Below, piece by piece: positions 10,804-24,000 of a stretch of DNA of 64,000 nucleotides. The notes under the pieces are model-generated. The model ran no database searches. It saw nothing but the letters and a program-made list of their open reading frames with translations, and was not told the DNA's origin. The stretch's first letter is position 1; every line of letters starts with the position of its first letter. Both the position numbers and the translations under genes were made by a program. The DNA is from Malurus cyaneus samueli (lineage: Eukaryota > Chordata > Aves > Passeriformes > Maluridae). The DNA is taken from NCBI GenBank assembly GCA_009741485.1, contig CM019217.1, forward strand, positions 35,891,056 through 35,955,055, written 5' to 3'.

Positions 10804-13458
10804 TGGTTGGGATACAAACAGAAGCGGTACACAGAGACAGTTCAGATGCATAATTATTTAAACAAGAGAAGTAGTATCACTGTGTGGAGAGTAAGTCTAC
10901 TCTTTTTAGGCTAATAACCAAAATGTGTATTTACATACCTTTATTTTCTAAAATTCCACATAATTATATTTTTTTCAGTCTTAATCTTCTCTGTAGATAT
11001 ACAATTACCTTGCTCTGAGCCATGTATTACAAATAATTATAGACAAAACAAGTAATGATGGTTATTAATGAGTAATTTTGAGGATTTAGTGATGTCTTGA
11101 GGCCAAAATGTAAAGGGTGTGATTTTCATTTATGTTAGAGTCACTTTCCCCTCCTGAGGCAAAAGAAAAGGCTCTCCAGAAAACATGAAAGAGTACTAGG
11201 AAAAAAATAAGAAGGAGGATTATAGTCTAGCTAGCTTCTTCAGCTACCTTAAAATCACAGTAAAAACAAGTCCTTTTTTCAGTTGTGAAGCAAAATTGTG
11301 TTCAGCTTACCAGAAAACAGCCTTTGAAAATGTCAAAGAAGTCAATGAAATTTAATGTGATTGTGAAAATTATATTTTTCAAGGCAGGTTAGGTATTTTA
11401 TGTCAGATTTTCTAATTGACAAGAACCAAGGGCTACAATTTTAGTGTTGTAAGTGGCACTGATTAGTGATAGTTAGGAAATGGTGGTTCTTTCTTAACTC
11501 TGTGTTAGAAAAACCTAAAGAGGAAATAAATTTCCTAATGGGAAATAAAAATCATTGGCCTAAGTATTTCTTTATTGTATATTGAGTACAATGACCTGCT
11601 GATTTGGAAGATCATCTCTGTCAATGAGTAGAAGAGTTTCCCAGTGGATGAGTGGAATTCCCTCCTCTTACTAAAATCAGAAATGCAAAAAATGCTTTTC
11701 TAACACTCCTTTAATTCTGCAGTAGGAGGATGTCAGCTGCAGGAACACTGATATAGATTTGAAAATGCTTTTTGCATATTCTAGGCATCCTTTTTTAAGG
11801 TAGTAACTTTCTTTGCTAGTCAAGGAAGATGTTTCTGTCAGCAATACTGTAAATAGGTGATACTTAAGCTATTTTAGTGAAATTAATTGGAACTTGCATA
11901 GAACCTGTTCTGTACCTGCCTTTGTATTCTTTATTTTTATTTATTTGTCTCCTTTATTTGACTCCCTGAAGCACAAGACATGTAAGAAAGAAGACAACTT
12001 TGCTAGAGAGATGAAGAATGGGATTTAGTCCCAATTTCTTAGATTAAAGCTCCATGAAACTGTTAGACTTTTTTTCTGAGAGTATGAAAGATAGTTAAAT
12101 GAACCAGCCCAAAGCAACTCTAGAATCACACACAAAAATAGCATAGTCTTACGAAAGAGTTTTTTCCTGAATGGTGAGATTTTGGGACATGAATGGTGTC
12201 ATTTAAACAAAAGTGATGTGAGAGAAGAGTGTTTGTGACCTGCAGATAGCCACAGCCCTCCTTCATTTCTCTTTCTCCCTATGAGACAAGTCTCATTGTA
12301 GGTTTTGAACCTTGTAGGTTTTGAAGCAAATTTCTAGTTCACTTGGTTTTTTGGTGAAGAAATGCCCTCTGAGTCCTTTCATTTCATGCAGTTTTCTTCT
12401 GAGAGTGGCCAGCAGGAAGGGGAGAAATAGGAGCAGAGTGGTCTTTCAAGTGAATCTAAGCAACCTACAGTATCAACCAAGACCAAATTCAGTTGTGAGT
12501 AGAGGGAAGGAAGCCAAAAAAAAAAGGAGTGTGTGGCACAAAAATGCTTTTGGCAGCTCTGTCCCACAGCAGAAAGCTCACAAACTCCTGAAGTGCTACT
12601 CCTCTAGCTTGTCAGGATATGTGGAGCTTGATCACTACAACATGTTCAAAATCTCTTGGTCTAAATCTTACATGACCTGTAAGACAGTTTCCTTCTGATT
12701 GAAAGGAATAATTTCCATTTATCTGGTTCAGGTACACAGAAAGGATGCCTGTGTACCCTGTAGGTTATTATGGTCATGTTCATGAGACACACGTGACCTG
12801 CAGAAGGGTCTTTATCTTAAATTATCACTTCAGACTGTTTCACTGCATATTCTCCTGCTCTGAATCAGTTATCATATCTACCTGGGAAAAAGAAGTATAA
12901 TTTCATTTGTTGAAAAATTAATTTCTGTTCTATTGCTGAAAATGGTTTGATGAATGACAGTAATCAGAGGCATATTATTGCTACTACAGTCTGTGTGTGT
13001 TAGTGGGGAAGTGTCTGAAGGTAAAATTTTCTCTTTCCATGGATTACAGAGAGAAGGTGTCTCTCTGAGTGCATAATTCAAGCACAGAGCACCAAGAGCA
13101 GCCTCTGGATATTTTGATTTCAGTATAAATATAGATTAAAATTGTAACATATTTTTGAACATTATAGATGATTTTGACTACTTTTTAGGATTTGTACTTG
13201 GAATGTCAGTACTTCTAGCAAGTGTTCATCTTCTGTCCTGTGTTATGCATGACATCGTGCATCTGAAGGAGATGACTACATTTTCCCCCATCCACCTGCT
13301 GCATTTTGGAGTTACCAGCAAGGCAGTATAATTAGTTAACTTGCGTTTACATTCTGGTTGCCTTGTTATGCTGTGGATTGGAGCATAATAGGCAAGGCAG
13401 CCCCGACTCCTCTGCAGTACCAGAAGAACAGATGAACTCAGGGAATGTACTGCAGTGC
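10796..13458. other. Spacer of inverted repeat 1, non-coding
   Basis: AT-rich sequence not repeated elsewhere in the window as far as I can see. A 125-codon open frame at 12321-12698 has no recognisable features and is not supported as a gene. Confidence 0.55.
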
Positions 13459-13483
13459 NNNNNNNNNNNNNNNNNNNNNNNNN
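13459..13483. other. Assembly gap (25 N)
   Basis: Exactly 25 N, a fixed-size placeholder. The right arm of the inverted repeat begins directly after it. Confidence 0.99.
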
Positions 13484-13520
13484 AGAATCTAATATCCATT
13501 TATAAAAAAACAACAAAAAA

Positions 13521-13574
<54 letters not shown>
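13521..13574. repeat. Long poly-A tract
   Basis: An uninterrupted run of more than 50 A, directly inside the N gap. The matching tract in the other arm is much shorter and interrupted by G, so this may be a sequencing or gap-edge effect. Confidence 0.9.
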
Positions 13575-13576
<2 letters not shown>

Positions 13577-16500
13577 CACAAAAACAAAAAGCCACACAAC
13601 AAACAAAAACTGCATCACTATAGGGTAAGCTGTTTGAAAGAAAAGACATTTGTAATTTGTTTTTTAAAATCGTCTACGTGTTAAAAGGGCATTATTCCTT
13701 AGTATTAAAAGTTCAACAATCTACCAAAAATGATGGAGATTCTTCTTAGAAAGTGTCTGAGTTTTTCTTGAGTTCTATCTTTCAAGAGAAAGAGGAAAGA
13801 AAAAGGAAGTGATGAAGTTTTATATTGAAGAAAGTGCTATATTTTATCCACTTTTATAGTGCTAGTTGAGACCCCAAGCACTTTGTTTCCATTCCTTAGA
13901 CCTATAGCTAAATGTGAAGCTGAATGACTCGGTAGAGGTCATTCCTTCTGAGATTGCAGGAGCTGATGATATATCAGAATAATGCGGGGTATATTTGTTT
14001 CCTGGGTTAAAGTACAGTTAATGAAAGTAAATGAAAGGCAAAAAAACCCAAGCAAGAATAAAAGGATAACCACGTTTTAATACAGAAGGTAGTACTTACC
14101 TGCTTTTAAGCATTTTCATTGTCATGACCTCTAAGTAATGTAAATTTACTTGAGGAATACAACAGAATGCAAGTTACTCTTCTTCATCAATATCTTGCTC
14201 TCAGTATCAGAAGCATGGCAGTGTCTCTGCCTAGGAAACAGCCCTGATAATTCTCATGGCTGGCCTGCCTCAGAAAAACATAATATATCATGAGTGTAAG
14301 GACACAAAGGCATCATACTTTTTGAATCATAGTTGCCCAATTGTGACTTACATGAAATGAGTAACTCTTTTATCTTGGATTTTCATGCAATGTGAAATTC
14401 AAAAACTTGCCAACAGTGTTGATATAGACAAGCACACTGTACTGATGAATTCTAAGAGAGAAGGTACAAGTACCATTGTTATGGTAAAAAATAGAGAGGA
14501 AAAAAAAAAGGCACTTATGCACTAGAAGATGAAAGCTGGTGTGGTCTAGATACAATATGAAATATTAAATTTACATTTCATCATTTACATGTCCGCAGCT
14601 TTCCTGAGGCGTTATATTCAACCAAGCTCTTATAAAATCTATAAACATGCTGTTCTGAAACAAAACACTTCAGCTGCAGTTGTGGATAAAGAGGGAAAGA
14701 CTCTTGAAATCCAGAGCCAGGCAAACCACTGCATGAGTGCAGAGGTACCTCTCTTAGTGATGAGGACACATACTGTACTACCACAGATTTTACTATTATT
14801 TTCACAGAAGTTGGCATACTTACAGCTTTTTATCAACCTGTCTAGTCTTTCTATCATGCATTTTGTATGATCTTGGGCCCAATACAATAGGTTCAATTCT
14901 TTTGTGATACTCTACACTGAGCAAGAAGTTTTTTGTAATGCAGAGGTGTGTCAGTTTACCTGTATCACTCTCTGCTCTTAGTAAAAAATCAAAATCCCAC
15001 AAGTCCTTACCATATTTGTAACCCTTAAAAATCACAGTATTTCCTTTGAAAATCTCCTGTAGCAAAAAAAACTGAGTACAAGCACTATGTATTGAATTTA
15101 AAATGTTGACTAGTTAATAAATGCAATAGTCCAAACTATTTGTATTCTACAGCAGCAGGAAACCTGATGCAAACAGAATAATGTGACATAACTTACTCTT
15201 GTACAAACAAATACACCAGAAACATGCCATTTTGGTGCATGTGCCTGCATTGAAAATACCCGCTGTTATTTGAATTTTATAAATTATATAAATCAGCTAA
15301 CAAACAGTTACTGCTTTATTACTACTATTTTATTTTACTGCTATAGTTAGCAATGTCTGGAGACAGCAAGAGCTAATTTAATAAGAGATATCACGGCAGT
15401 GTCATTCCAAAATACTGTATTTCTATATCCTCCAGAACCAGCTTACTTAGTATGAGTTGAAATTACAGTAGTCAATTCTTTATATAACTCTTGAAAATAT
15501 GGTGTTGCTAAAACATTTTATCATTGTGATCAAAATCAAATAACACTTACATAAATTAGACAAGCCTGTATTGTATTATAGCAGAAGCAGAAGCTACGAT
15601 AAATTTGAATTGTCAATTTCTTACAGCAACAAAGCACCCTTACCAACAAAATAAAAAAAAAAAAAGAAACCATCATAGACATTAATAGACAAGAGAACAG
15701 AAAATATAACAAACATGCCAAAAGGTCTATGTCTATGGAGGTATTGTTGTTGAATGTGAAGGTTTCGGTTCCCCTGCAGAGAAGATGTTGCTCGCAAGAC
15801 TCACACCGGAATCACTGCAAGGGTGGGGTTCTGAAGCAGGGACTAGTCTGGACATCATACTAGGCCCAAGCCTAAACCTAACAACATAGATCGGAGGACC
15901 AATCAATATACATGTCCCTAAGGCACTGCGTCTACGAGCTTTACCCCGAGGGTTTGGTGTTTCACACTTTTTCTGGGCATAATGTTTCCAGCGATGTGAC
16001 GCACCCTTTCCAGGGAGTAATTATTTCCTGAAGATTGTTTGCTAAAAATGATGAGTATTATCAGAGTATGGAAATATGAGATTTCCACAAAACAGCAAGA
16101 ATAAAAAGATCCTCCTTATCCAGCACACCAACCACTTTGTGGAAGTCAGTTTAGGAAATGGAAAGTTGATGCTTTTCTGACATGTTAGCACTCAATGTTA
16201 ATGAGTCATTGGGAGATTTCCTACAGTCACCAGTCGTCTACGACTAGATTGGACCATGCCTTCATGTTAACTCCTATAATTGACGAAAGCTCTATCACGT
16301 CCACCTCTATAGGGAAGAACTGGAGGCTCTGCCTCGACTCAGAAGCGAATACAATTCCTACTCAGGAGAAGTTTCCTCGCCAGATCTCCCCTGTAGAGTG
16401 ATACATCTTAGGTGAGTCTCTTTCTTCTCCTTCTCCTCTGACTTGTAAGGTACAGCTTAACTTTTTTCTTGTCCTAATCTCTTAAGCAGTGATGTTACAG

Positions 16501-17892
16501 GCTTTTACAATAAAATTAGAGAGTTAAGAGTGGTGTTGAGTGAGGATCCCAAGGCTGTTCTCACCATTAGCTGTTGTCAGTACTAAGTCTGATTTAAACC
16601 AAATAAGGCAACGTGTCAGAAACATTAAATATTCTTACCACTGCTTATAGCTGAACATACATACCTTGAAATCAAAATGAAGCTCAAAGAGGCAGGAATA
16701 TCTTAGAGAGTATCATGTTTATTCCCATTCCTACCAGTACGAGAGGAAATTGGCTCTGCACTGCGTGTCTGAGTTTCTCTGAATTACGCTCGACAAATGT
16801 TTTGTATATAACTTAATGGAATGTTTAAATAATATTCCTTAATCAGTACAGGTCACAACAAATATTCGACATTTTGCAGTTAAAATTATATGGATCTCGT
16901 TCTGATTGTCTTGTACACGATCTAATTAGCCAACTGTGTAAAGGGGAAGGAGCGGTTCCGAAGTTTTTGCCGTTATTATTTTATGAATATAGAAATGTGT
17001 TCTGGCAAACTCCAATGCTGTGTAAGATTGGGTTTCGATCCAAAACCTAAAAGGCTTATTAAATGAAATCAAAATGGATTTACTACTGCAGCATATACCT
17101 CCGCAGATCTGGCTGCTTTTCTTGAAAAAAATTTGTGAGGCTCTCTACTATAGGCTCGCCGTTTAAGGTAATTCCCCATTTCTTACCGCATTTATTATAC
17201 AAGGAAAAGCAATTAGTTTATTTGCTGACTCACAGCCTTATAATTGATGCCTATTTATTTTCTATTATAGGATTCATTAGAAATAATGTAATTTTTGTTA
17301 TTTCGAAGAATGCTCGCATCCACTTATAAAATTAACATTTTACTCGCCTCAATTATGGCACATTTTGCAGTTACGCCAAGGTTCCTGTTCAGAGTCTTCA
17401 CTTGCTTCCACATTTTCCAAGGAAGTGAGCCGTATATCCAGTTCCTAATCGATTCCACAGAATACTCACTGGCCACTCTGCTGGCAATAAGATAGAAACA
17501 GAAACCAGTGACTATTGTTTAAAATCAGCATTAGTACCATGCTGGCAGAGTTGCAACTGGCATAGACTATAGGTGCGCAATGCCAAAGTAAAACTGAGTG
17601 CTTTTTCCACGGTTCGGCTAAAAACTGAACTTAAAATAGAAAGAAGGAATTGGTGCTTTCTATGCATCTTCTCAAACAAACAAACAAAAAACTCACTCAC
17701 TCCTGTAAAAACCACACACCTGTTTGGGATGAACCAGAAGTTGTCATTTCTCCAAACCATGTTTCGTTTTCTTTTTTACTTTTTTACATGCTCTTTTATG
17801 GAAAGTAGTTTCTTTCTTCTTTTTAAAATTGTACATGTTAAAGATTCTGTAACTTTTGCATTTCCATATGTGTTAATTAGAATTGCATTTCT

Positions 17893-17985
17893 GGAGGGAG
17901 GAGGGAAGAGAGGAAGGGAGGAAGGCTGGGAGGGAGGAAGGAAGGAATGCGCGACAGGAAGGAAGGAAGGAAGAAGGGAGCAACT
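17893..17985. repeat. GGAA microsatellite
   Basis: GGAAGGAGG-type repeats, the complement of the TTCC tract at 6557-6668. Confidence 0.9.
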
Positions 17986-18580
17986 CATCACAGGACGCTA
18001 ACAACCTTTTACTGAATTTGTCAATTACTTCTAAACTTGAAACACAGGTGTTCGCTGACCAGGATTTGAACTAAAATCTTCACATGCCACTGGGTTCATC
18101 ACAGTAGCATACATATTTAGAGCCTGTGATCTTAGCTCGCCTTTTTTTCGTATTTGCAAAATTAGCAGCGATCGTATTGTAGTTATTATTAACTTTATAT
18201 TGTGATTGTATTTCATTAATTAAGACACAGAGACACTTCTTAGGAACTGAGACAGTTTCTTTCGTCTTTTTCTGAGATCGACACCATATGAGAAAATGGG
18301 AGCCTGGTTAACGTCATGATGCCACACACATAACAATGAAAATAAATGTAAATAGCTACACTGGACGGATAACTTTTGGATAAGAAACCTAATGCTTATG
18401 CCTGCATTTAGATATGAGTAAGCTTTTGAGATAGGTTGGAGAGTGGAAGACTCGTCTGGTGTGCTGGAGGGCGTAGTTCGCTGGGAAGTGGAGGGTGATG
18501 GGGGTAGAGGGTCGGGACAGGTAGATTTTTATGAAAGGCAAGGCTAGTTGAATCGTAGCTTACATCCTGATGTGTCTATA

Positions 18581-20259
18581 TTTTAGTTTGGGCTAGACTT
18601 CATAATTCCTGCCTGCTTGGATTGTTTTTGTTTCCACGTGCAATGGTGCTCAGATATCAAAAGAAGCCACATAAAACAAACTGACTGATGGATGTATTTG
18701 AAGAAATATGAAATATACAGAGGGACTTTTGGGAATCCCTCCTAAAAAGGTTGGTGTCTTACATGACAATTTCATTATATAAATGTGTTTGGGAACAAGC
18801 AGTGTCTGTACCTTGTTCACACTCCTTTAGTGAGTGTGCTTGTGAGCTTGGGTAACCAAACCTATTCCACTGAATCCCAATCTTTCCACACTCCCCAAAA
18901 AAGAGAAAAGGGAAAAATCAGTCCCTTTCCTCTCTTTGAAGTCAGATGCCCAGCCTGATTCCTAAAAGCCAGGAAAACCTTTTTTTCCAATATGAGTCAC
19001 AACAGCAGCTTATGGAAGACTGCTGGGGAAGATAGAAAATCATGGTTCCTTCATCTGCTGTGTTCTCTCTTTATTTGTTATTTATTCCCTACATGTTTAA
19101 ATTCTCAACTGTTTTGAGATCAATTCAAAGCACAAGAAGATTACATCTGTTTTTGGTTCTTATCCCACATATTTGCTTACTTGTACAATTATTATATTTA
19201 GGCAATACATTTTCTTCCAGATAACACTTTATCAGTTTGTATTTATTTTTTCATTTAGAGTCAACAGAAGTGGCATCAACAAAAGGGAATTGTCTCCCAT
19301 CTCTAAAAGTTGTGTGCTTGTTTGCTTTATCTTGATATTAAATAATCAAAAACTGTAGAAATCAAGTTGGCCTTTGATAGATGTATAAACAATTATTTTT
19401 TGTGCATTTTTGTTTTAATTATTATTCTTGACCCTTTTGCAGACTTAATTATAATTCTAAGAGTAATACCAAAAAGAAAGAAATTGCTTCTCCAAAATAA
19501 TACAGTTATTCTCAGTGTGTGAGTTAGTTCCAGTAAATAAAATTAGAGGTATTTACATGCTGGAGTAAATTAAAGGAAGCTATGAGTTTTTTACCTGCAC
19601 CTACAAGTGATAGGCTTTTCAGTAGGGTGTGCAACCAAGTACTTCAACAGTTATTTCTGAAATGCTCTTTGCAACTTGTAATAGTGACCTAGGAGCATAC
19701 AGTTCTATTAACTTTGGTAAATATAAATGTCCATGTTCTCTTAATCTTATTTTAATACTACTAAACACTTTTTGGTGGCATCTCCTTGCAGTTAATTCCT
19801 CAAGACAGCAATATTTTGCAAAAATAAGAATTATAATCCTACCGATGAGTAGGATTATATGATATGTTGTATTCAGAAGACCCTAAAGCAGCTCAGTTCA
19901 CTGATATTTAATACATTTCTTTTTTAATTCACTTTCCTTCTCCCACTTAATATATTCTCAGCCATAAGACTGTCTGACAGCCCTTGAATCTTTTTTCCAA
20001 ATAACTTCAGTGGCATGCCTGGATTGACACCTGCAGAATGCAGTGTCATATAATAGAAAACAGCTGTTTTGCAATTCCAGGTACTCCTAGGTTTGTGTTT
20101 TGAAGTTTGTAGGTTTCAGGTGAGGTATAATACACTGTAAGATTAAATCTATTTGTGTATGCTGAAGGTACACTAGGAGTTTGCCATAAAGTTTTGAAAT
20201 TTCTTGCTTTTTTTGCAAGAATATGAGTCCTTTTAACACCATCCTTTGCAACATCTCTA
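18581..20259. other. Non-coding DNA, nothing recognised
   Basis: AT-rich; only short open frames consistent with chance. Confidence 0.5.
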
Positions 20260-21054
20260 TGTCTCAGTTTTGAGACAATGTTTTCAGAGAAAAACGTTAC
20301 AGAGAAACATTTCCCCTGAAATGAAAATAAATTTGATAATTTTTTTCCCACCAATAAGAAATAGATGCTGGGCAAAAAGTGAAGAGAAAAAAAAAGGTAG
20401 TTTATTAACAAAACACAGTGCCCACAGGACACAGATAAAGAGTAACCATTAGATATTCAAAAAGTCGAGGAGCACAGCTGCTCCCTCCGGCTCGCCACAT
20501 GGCGCAGACAAAAATGGCGACTCCCGTCCCTGGGAAAAGAAACGAAAAGAAAAAAAAAAACCACGTGGCCGTTCCCGTAACAGTGGCAAAGGAAAACCCA
20601 AAAACCTGTATTACAGTCCTTTCTTCCCTGTGGATGGATCAGAGGGCTCGGTGTGTTTCTGTTGCCAGCCTGGTTCGCTTCCGGAATCCTGGATGAGATG
20701 GAGCCGCGCGGCTTTTCTCCCAGCCAGATTGCTCCAGGAGCAGAATCGCAGGAGATGCAGAGGGAGTCTGTCCGAGGAAAAGCTGCTGAAGCTAACAAAC
20801 ACCAGCTACCTAAACAGCAACAATGTAACGCTGCTGCACGCGAGCAAGGACTCCGCGAGCAAGCGAGGTCCAAAGCACGAACTGAGCTCCAAAAGCAGGC
20901 TGCGTGGCAGCCCCAGCTTTTAAACTGCGCCCACCCCTTCCGCACTTCTGCTCCTTCTTTCGCTTTACGTTTAAAAGTACAAACACCTTTTGGGCGTACA
21001 TGACAACGGAAAAGGAATACAGAACAGAATTGGCACAAAAATCAGCCCAAGACA
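20260..21054 (-). mobile_element. Solo LTR, family 'TGTCTTGGG'
   Basis: On the minus strand it starts TGTCTTGGG and ends AAAACTGAGACA, an imperfect terminal inverted repeat of LTR type. Flanks are CTCTA on the left and CTCTT on the right, compatible with a 5-bp target duplication carrying one mismatch. Two more copies (one locus, in both arms of inverted repeat 2) lie at 31024-31842 and 53665-54465. The central part is GC-rich with TTTAAAAGC-like promoter sequence. Its open frames are not genes. Confidence 0.7.
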
Positions 21055-24000
21055 CTCTTATTTCGAAAAAAGCAGAAGAGACTTGTCCTTGTTTGAACAA
21101 ATCACACCTATATGATGTGAGTACTTTTATTCCTATATTAGTAAACAGGCAAAGCCTTGAAAGCATCAGGAGACTAATACTGCAAATCCTGTTGCTAGGA
21201 AACCATTTTTATTTGTTCTCCTTCAAAATTACTAAATCATTTCATGCCTGGTTTCAAAGACATTTACATGTCTGCATTGTGTAGCTATGTTTATTACTGC
21301 TGTTGTCAGTAGCATCAGATGGTGTTTGTAGTACATGTAGTACATGTCATCCATAAGTATCTATACATTTATGTATTTTTCAGAAATAATCTATATATTT
21401 TTGCTACTCTTTGTTCTGATGACCTAGAAAACATTAATTATGTCAATTGAAGTGTTAACACAACTTAAACTGGGGCAGCATCTATGTTTAGACAGATGCT
21501 TTTACAATATCTGTGTAAATACCTTAGCTTTATTTAAAAAAAATCTACAATCTCTGCACATGTTGAACCTGCAAATATTAGAAAGGCTGTGGTTGTACTG
21601 AGACCTGGAGGAGAAGAAATATGTATTAATGTTTTCATTCTTATCCACTGAGCCCAACAGGTCAAGAATTACCAGTATTTCAAACTAAAACTGGGTTTAA
21701 ACAAATTCATTTTGTGGAAGAAAAAATGATTTTTTTTTATAATAATAAAGGTTATCTACAGTAGCAAGATAATAAGTGATACCAAATATTTTAATTCCAC
21801 AGCATTCTGGTTACCCGGCAGTTTAAAATGTTTCTATCAAACTCCTGAAAATACTCAAATCTTTAAGAGACCAGAAGAGGAAATTTATTGCAGGGTGTCC
21901 AGTGGTCTCCCTCAAGTTTATTTTTCTCATTTCTTTGGGTAGCATTTGACCCTCAAAGACATCTGGATCCCAATGGATCCTACCTCACTGTTAGAAGAGA
22001 GACCTGTTTTTAGGACTTAGATGCAGCTGAAACCAGTTCTTATGTTGTGGAATGTGCAAAAATAAAGCATCATCCCCATTCGGACAATATCAATGTTAAG
22101 GCTAAGAGTAGGGAAAGGGTACGTATTTTATTTTGGGCAGTGCTAAATAGTGGTGGTTAACTCAGAGTTGTAGAGTTTTTGATGCCTGTTTTCATCAGGA
22201 TCTGATATGATCCTGCATCAGGCTGCATCTCATGATATAGTAGGAGAAGCTGCTGCTTCTATAACCCATAAAGGGTTTGAAGTAAGCAGTGCTGTAAAAC
22301 AATCATTCTCAGGGATAAACTAATTAATAAAAAGCTTTTTTCTTAGCAATGGTATGTGTTTCTAATGCATTTTCAGAGCAACTGTGGGCCACTGATCTCT
22401 TTTCCTGAGTAATCATGTATCATTCTTGCTAATATCAGCCTTCCTAAGTGGGAACCTCAAGACAGAATCTGACTTTAATTCTGTTCCTTGCAGTCGTACT
22501 GTTTGCACAGGTTCCTCTGTGCTGTGTTGCTAAGGGTTTTTTCCTTGTATTTACTGGAAGAGATAGATGATTTATTTGTCCAGTGTCTCAGCAAATTCCT
22601 TTTTGCTCTGTTTCTTTTATTTTTTTTTTTTTCCTTTTTTTTTTCAGCATTACACTCCAGGATTTGCAAAGTGCTATTGGCAGGTATTAAAATGNTTTTT
22701 TTTTTTTTCCTTTTGGTGGGTTGAATTTGACCTCTTCCAAATTTTGAGGGATGCTTTTCTTGCTTTCCAAAGCATTAAGGTTCTTTGTGCTTATTTATGT
22801 ACAGGAGTTAACTGAAGCAGGTTATCTCTTAGGTCTTTTGAAACAGACTTTGTTTAGATCAACTCAGAAGGTTCTCTTCTGTCTGTGCCAAAATGAAATA
22901 GTACATGGAGATGTAGCAGAACCGAGGAATATTTTGATTCACTTCATGCAATGGATAGGCATAATTTTCAGTTCACCGTCTTATTCATAGCCTGTCTAAA
23001 TTCTAAAATCACTTACTGAAAATTTAGAAGCAGTTGATAAGACAAAGTTCTGTAAAATGTGGAAAAATTGATAGCTATTGGTGTATGTATTGAGCAATTA
23101 CGTAACTGCTTTATCTTGTTGATAAGACATCAGTGTAGCTCCAAAAAGAGGAGAAAGAGGGAGGAGGGAGAGCCCACTAAGGAAAACCAACAAACATTAA
23201 ATACAAAGTCAAAGCAGAATTTCTCTGATTTCTATCAAAACTCTTCCCCAAATGGAAAATCCTATAAATGAAAATAACTGCATCAGAACATCTCTGGACA
23301 ATTTTTTTAATGTGGCTACTATTAACATTTTCTGTCAGCGTTCTGTAAAACTGAGGAGGTACATCTGAACACCTGTACCATCAGTGTCTCTGTTGCAGCC
23401 TTCTGGCAAAAACCGATTTTTATAACATAAATCATGGGACGTTTCTGGAGAAAGATGAAACATAGAAAATGTAGGATGTAGTTAGAGATGAACCTTATTA
23501 TGAAGTATCAGTAAAAGGAAAATAGTGTTTATATGCTATAGTTGCATATAGTCTTGCAAATATTCCACATAATTAAGATACACTTTTAACTACAATTTTT
23601 CATTAATACTTCCAGAAAATGAGATCTTGGTCTTCACAAATCCTTCACAAATCCTTATTCAAATCCTTATTTGATTCTTTTGTTTGACTTCTTAACTACA
23701 TCATCTCACTTTTCTGCTATTAGAGACAGGATGGTGAGCTTAACTTTCCCTTCAGATATGCAAACAAAATTTTCAAGGAATATAGATGTGAAGATAAAAG
23801 ATTTATAGGGTTGCATTCTGTTTAAAGAAACCCTAGGCCTGTAAACTAGGCAGTTATTTGTATTCTGTTAAGCAGACAGTACAGCAATTGCCCTGTCCCC
23901 TGACTTGGGTTTCTGAGACAGTGAAAAAAATGACAAGATAACTGCTTATCATGGCAGTTTGGAGTCTTTTAAAACAAAGAGCCGTCCTGAGTACACATAA

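Larger units (their letters stand above)
13484..18580 (-). repeat. Inverted repeat 1, right arm
   Basis: Reverse complement of 5950-10795. From 13600 to about 15300 agreement is nearly perfect. From about 15740 outward it falls to perhaps 70-85% by eye, with frequent short indels, resembling uncorrected long-read sequence more than normal divergence. Confidence 0.85.

Noticed and set aside
12321..12698. 125-codon open frame
   Set aside because: No recognisable domain, promoter or splice context; consistent with chance.
20457..21166. 193-codon frame and relatives at 31042 and 53842
   Set aside because: Translation of the repeated 'TGTCTTGGG' LTR; frames differ between copies.
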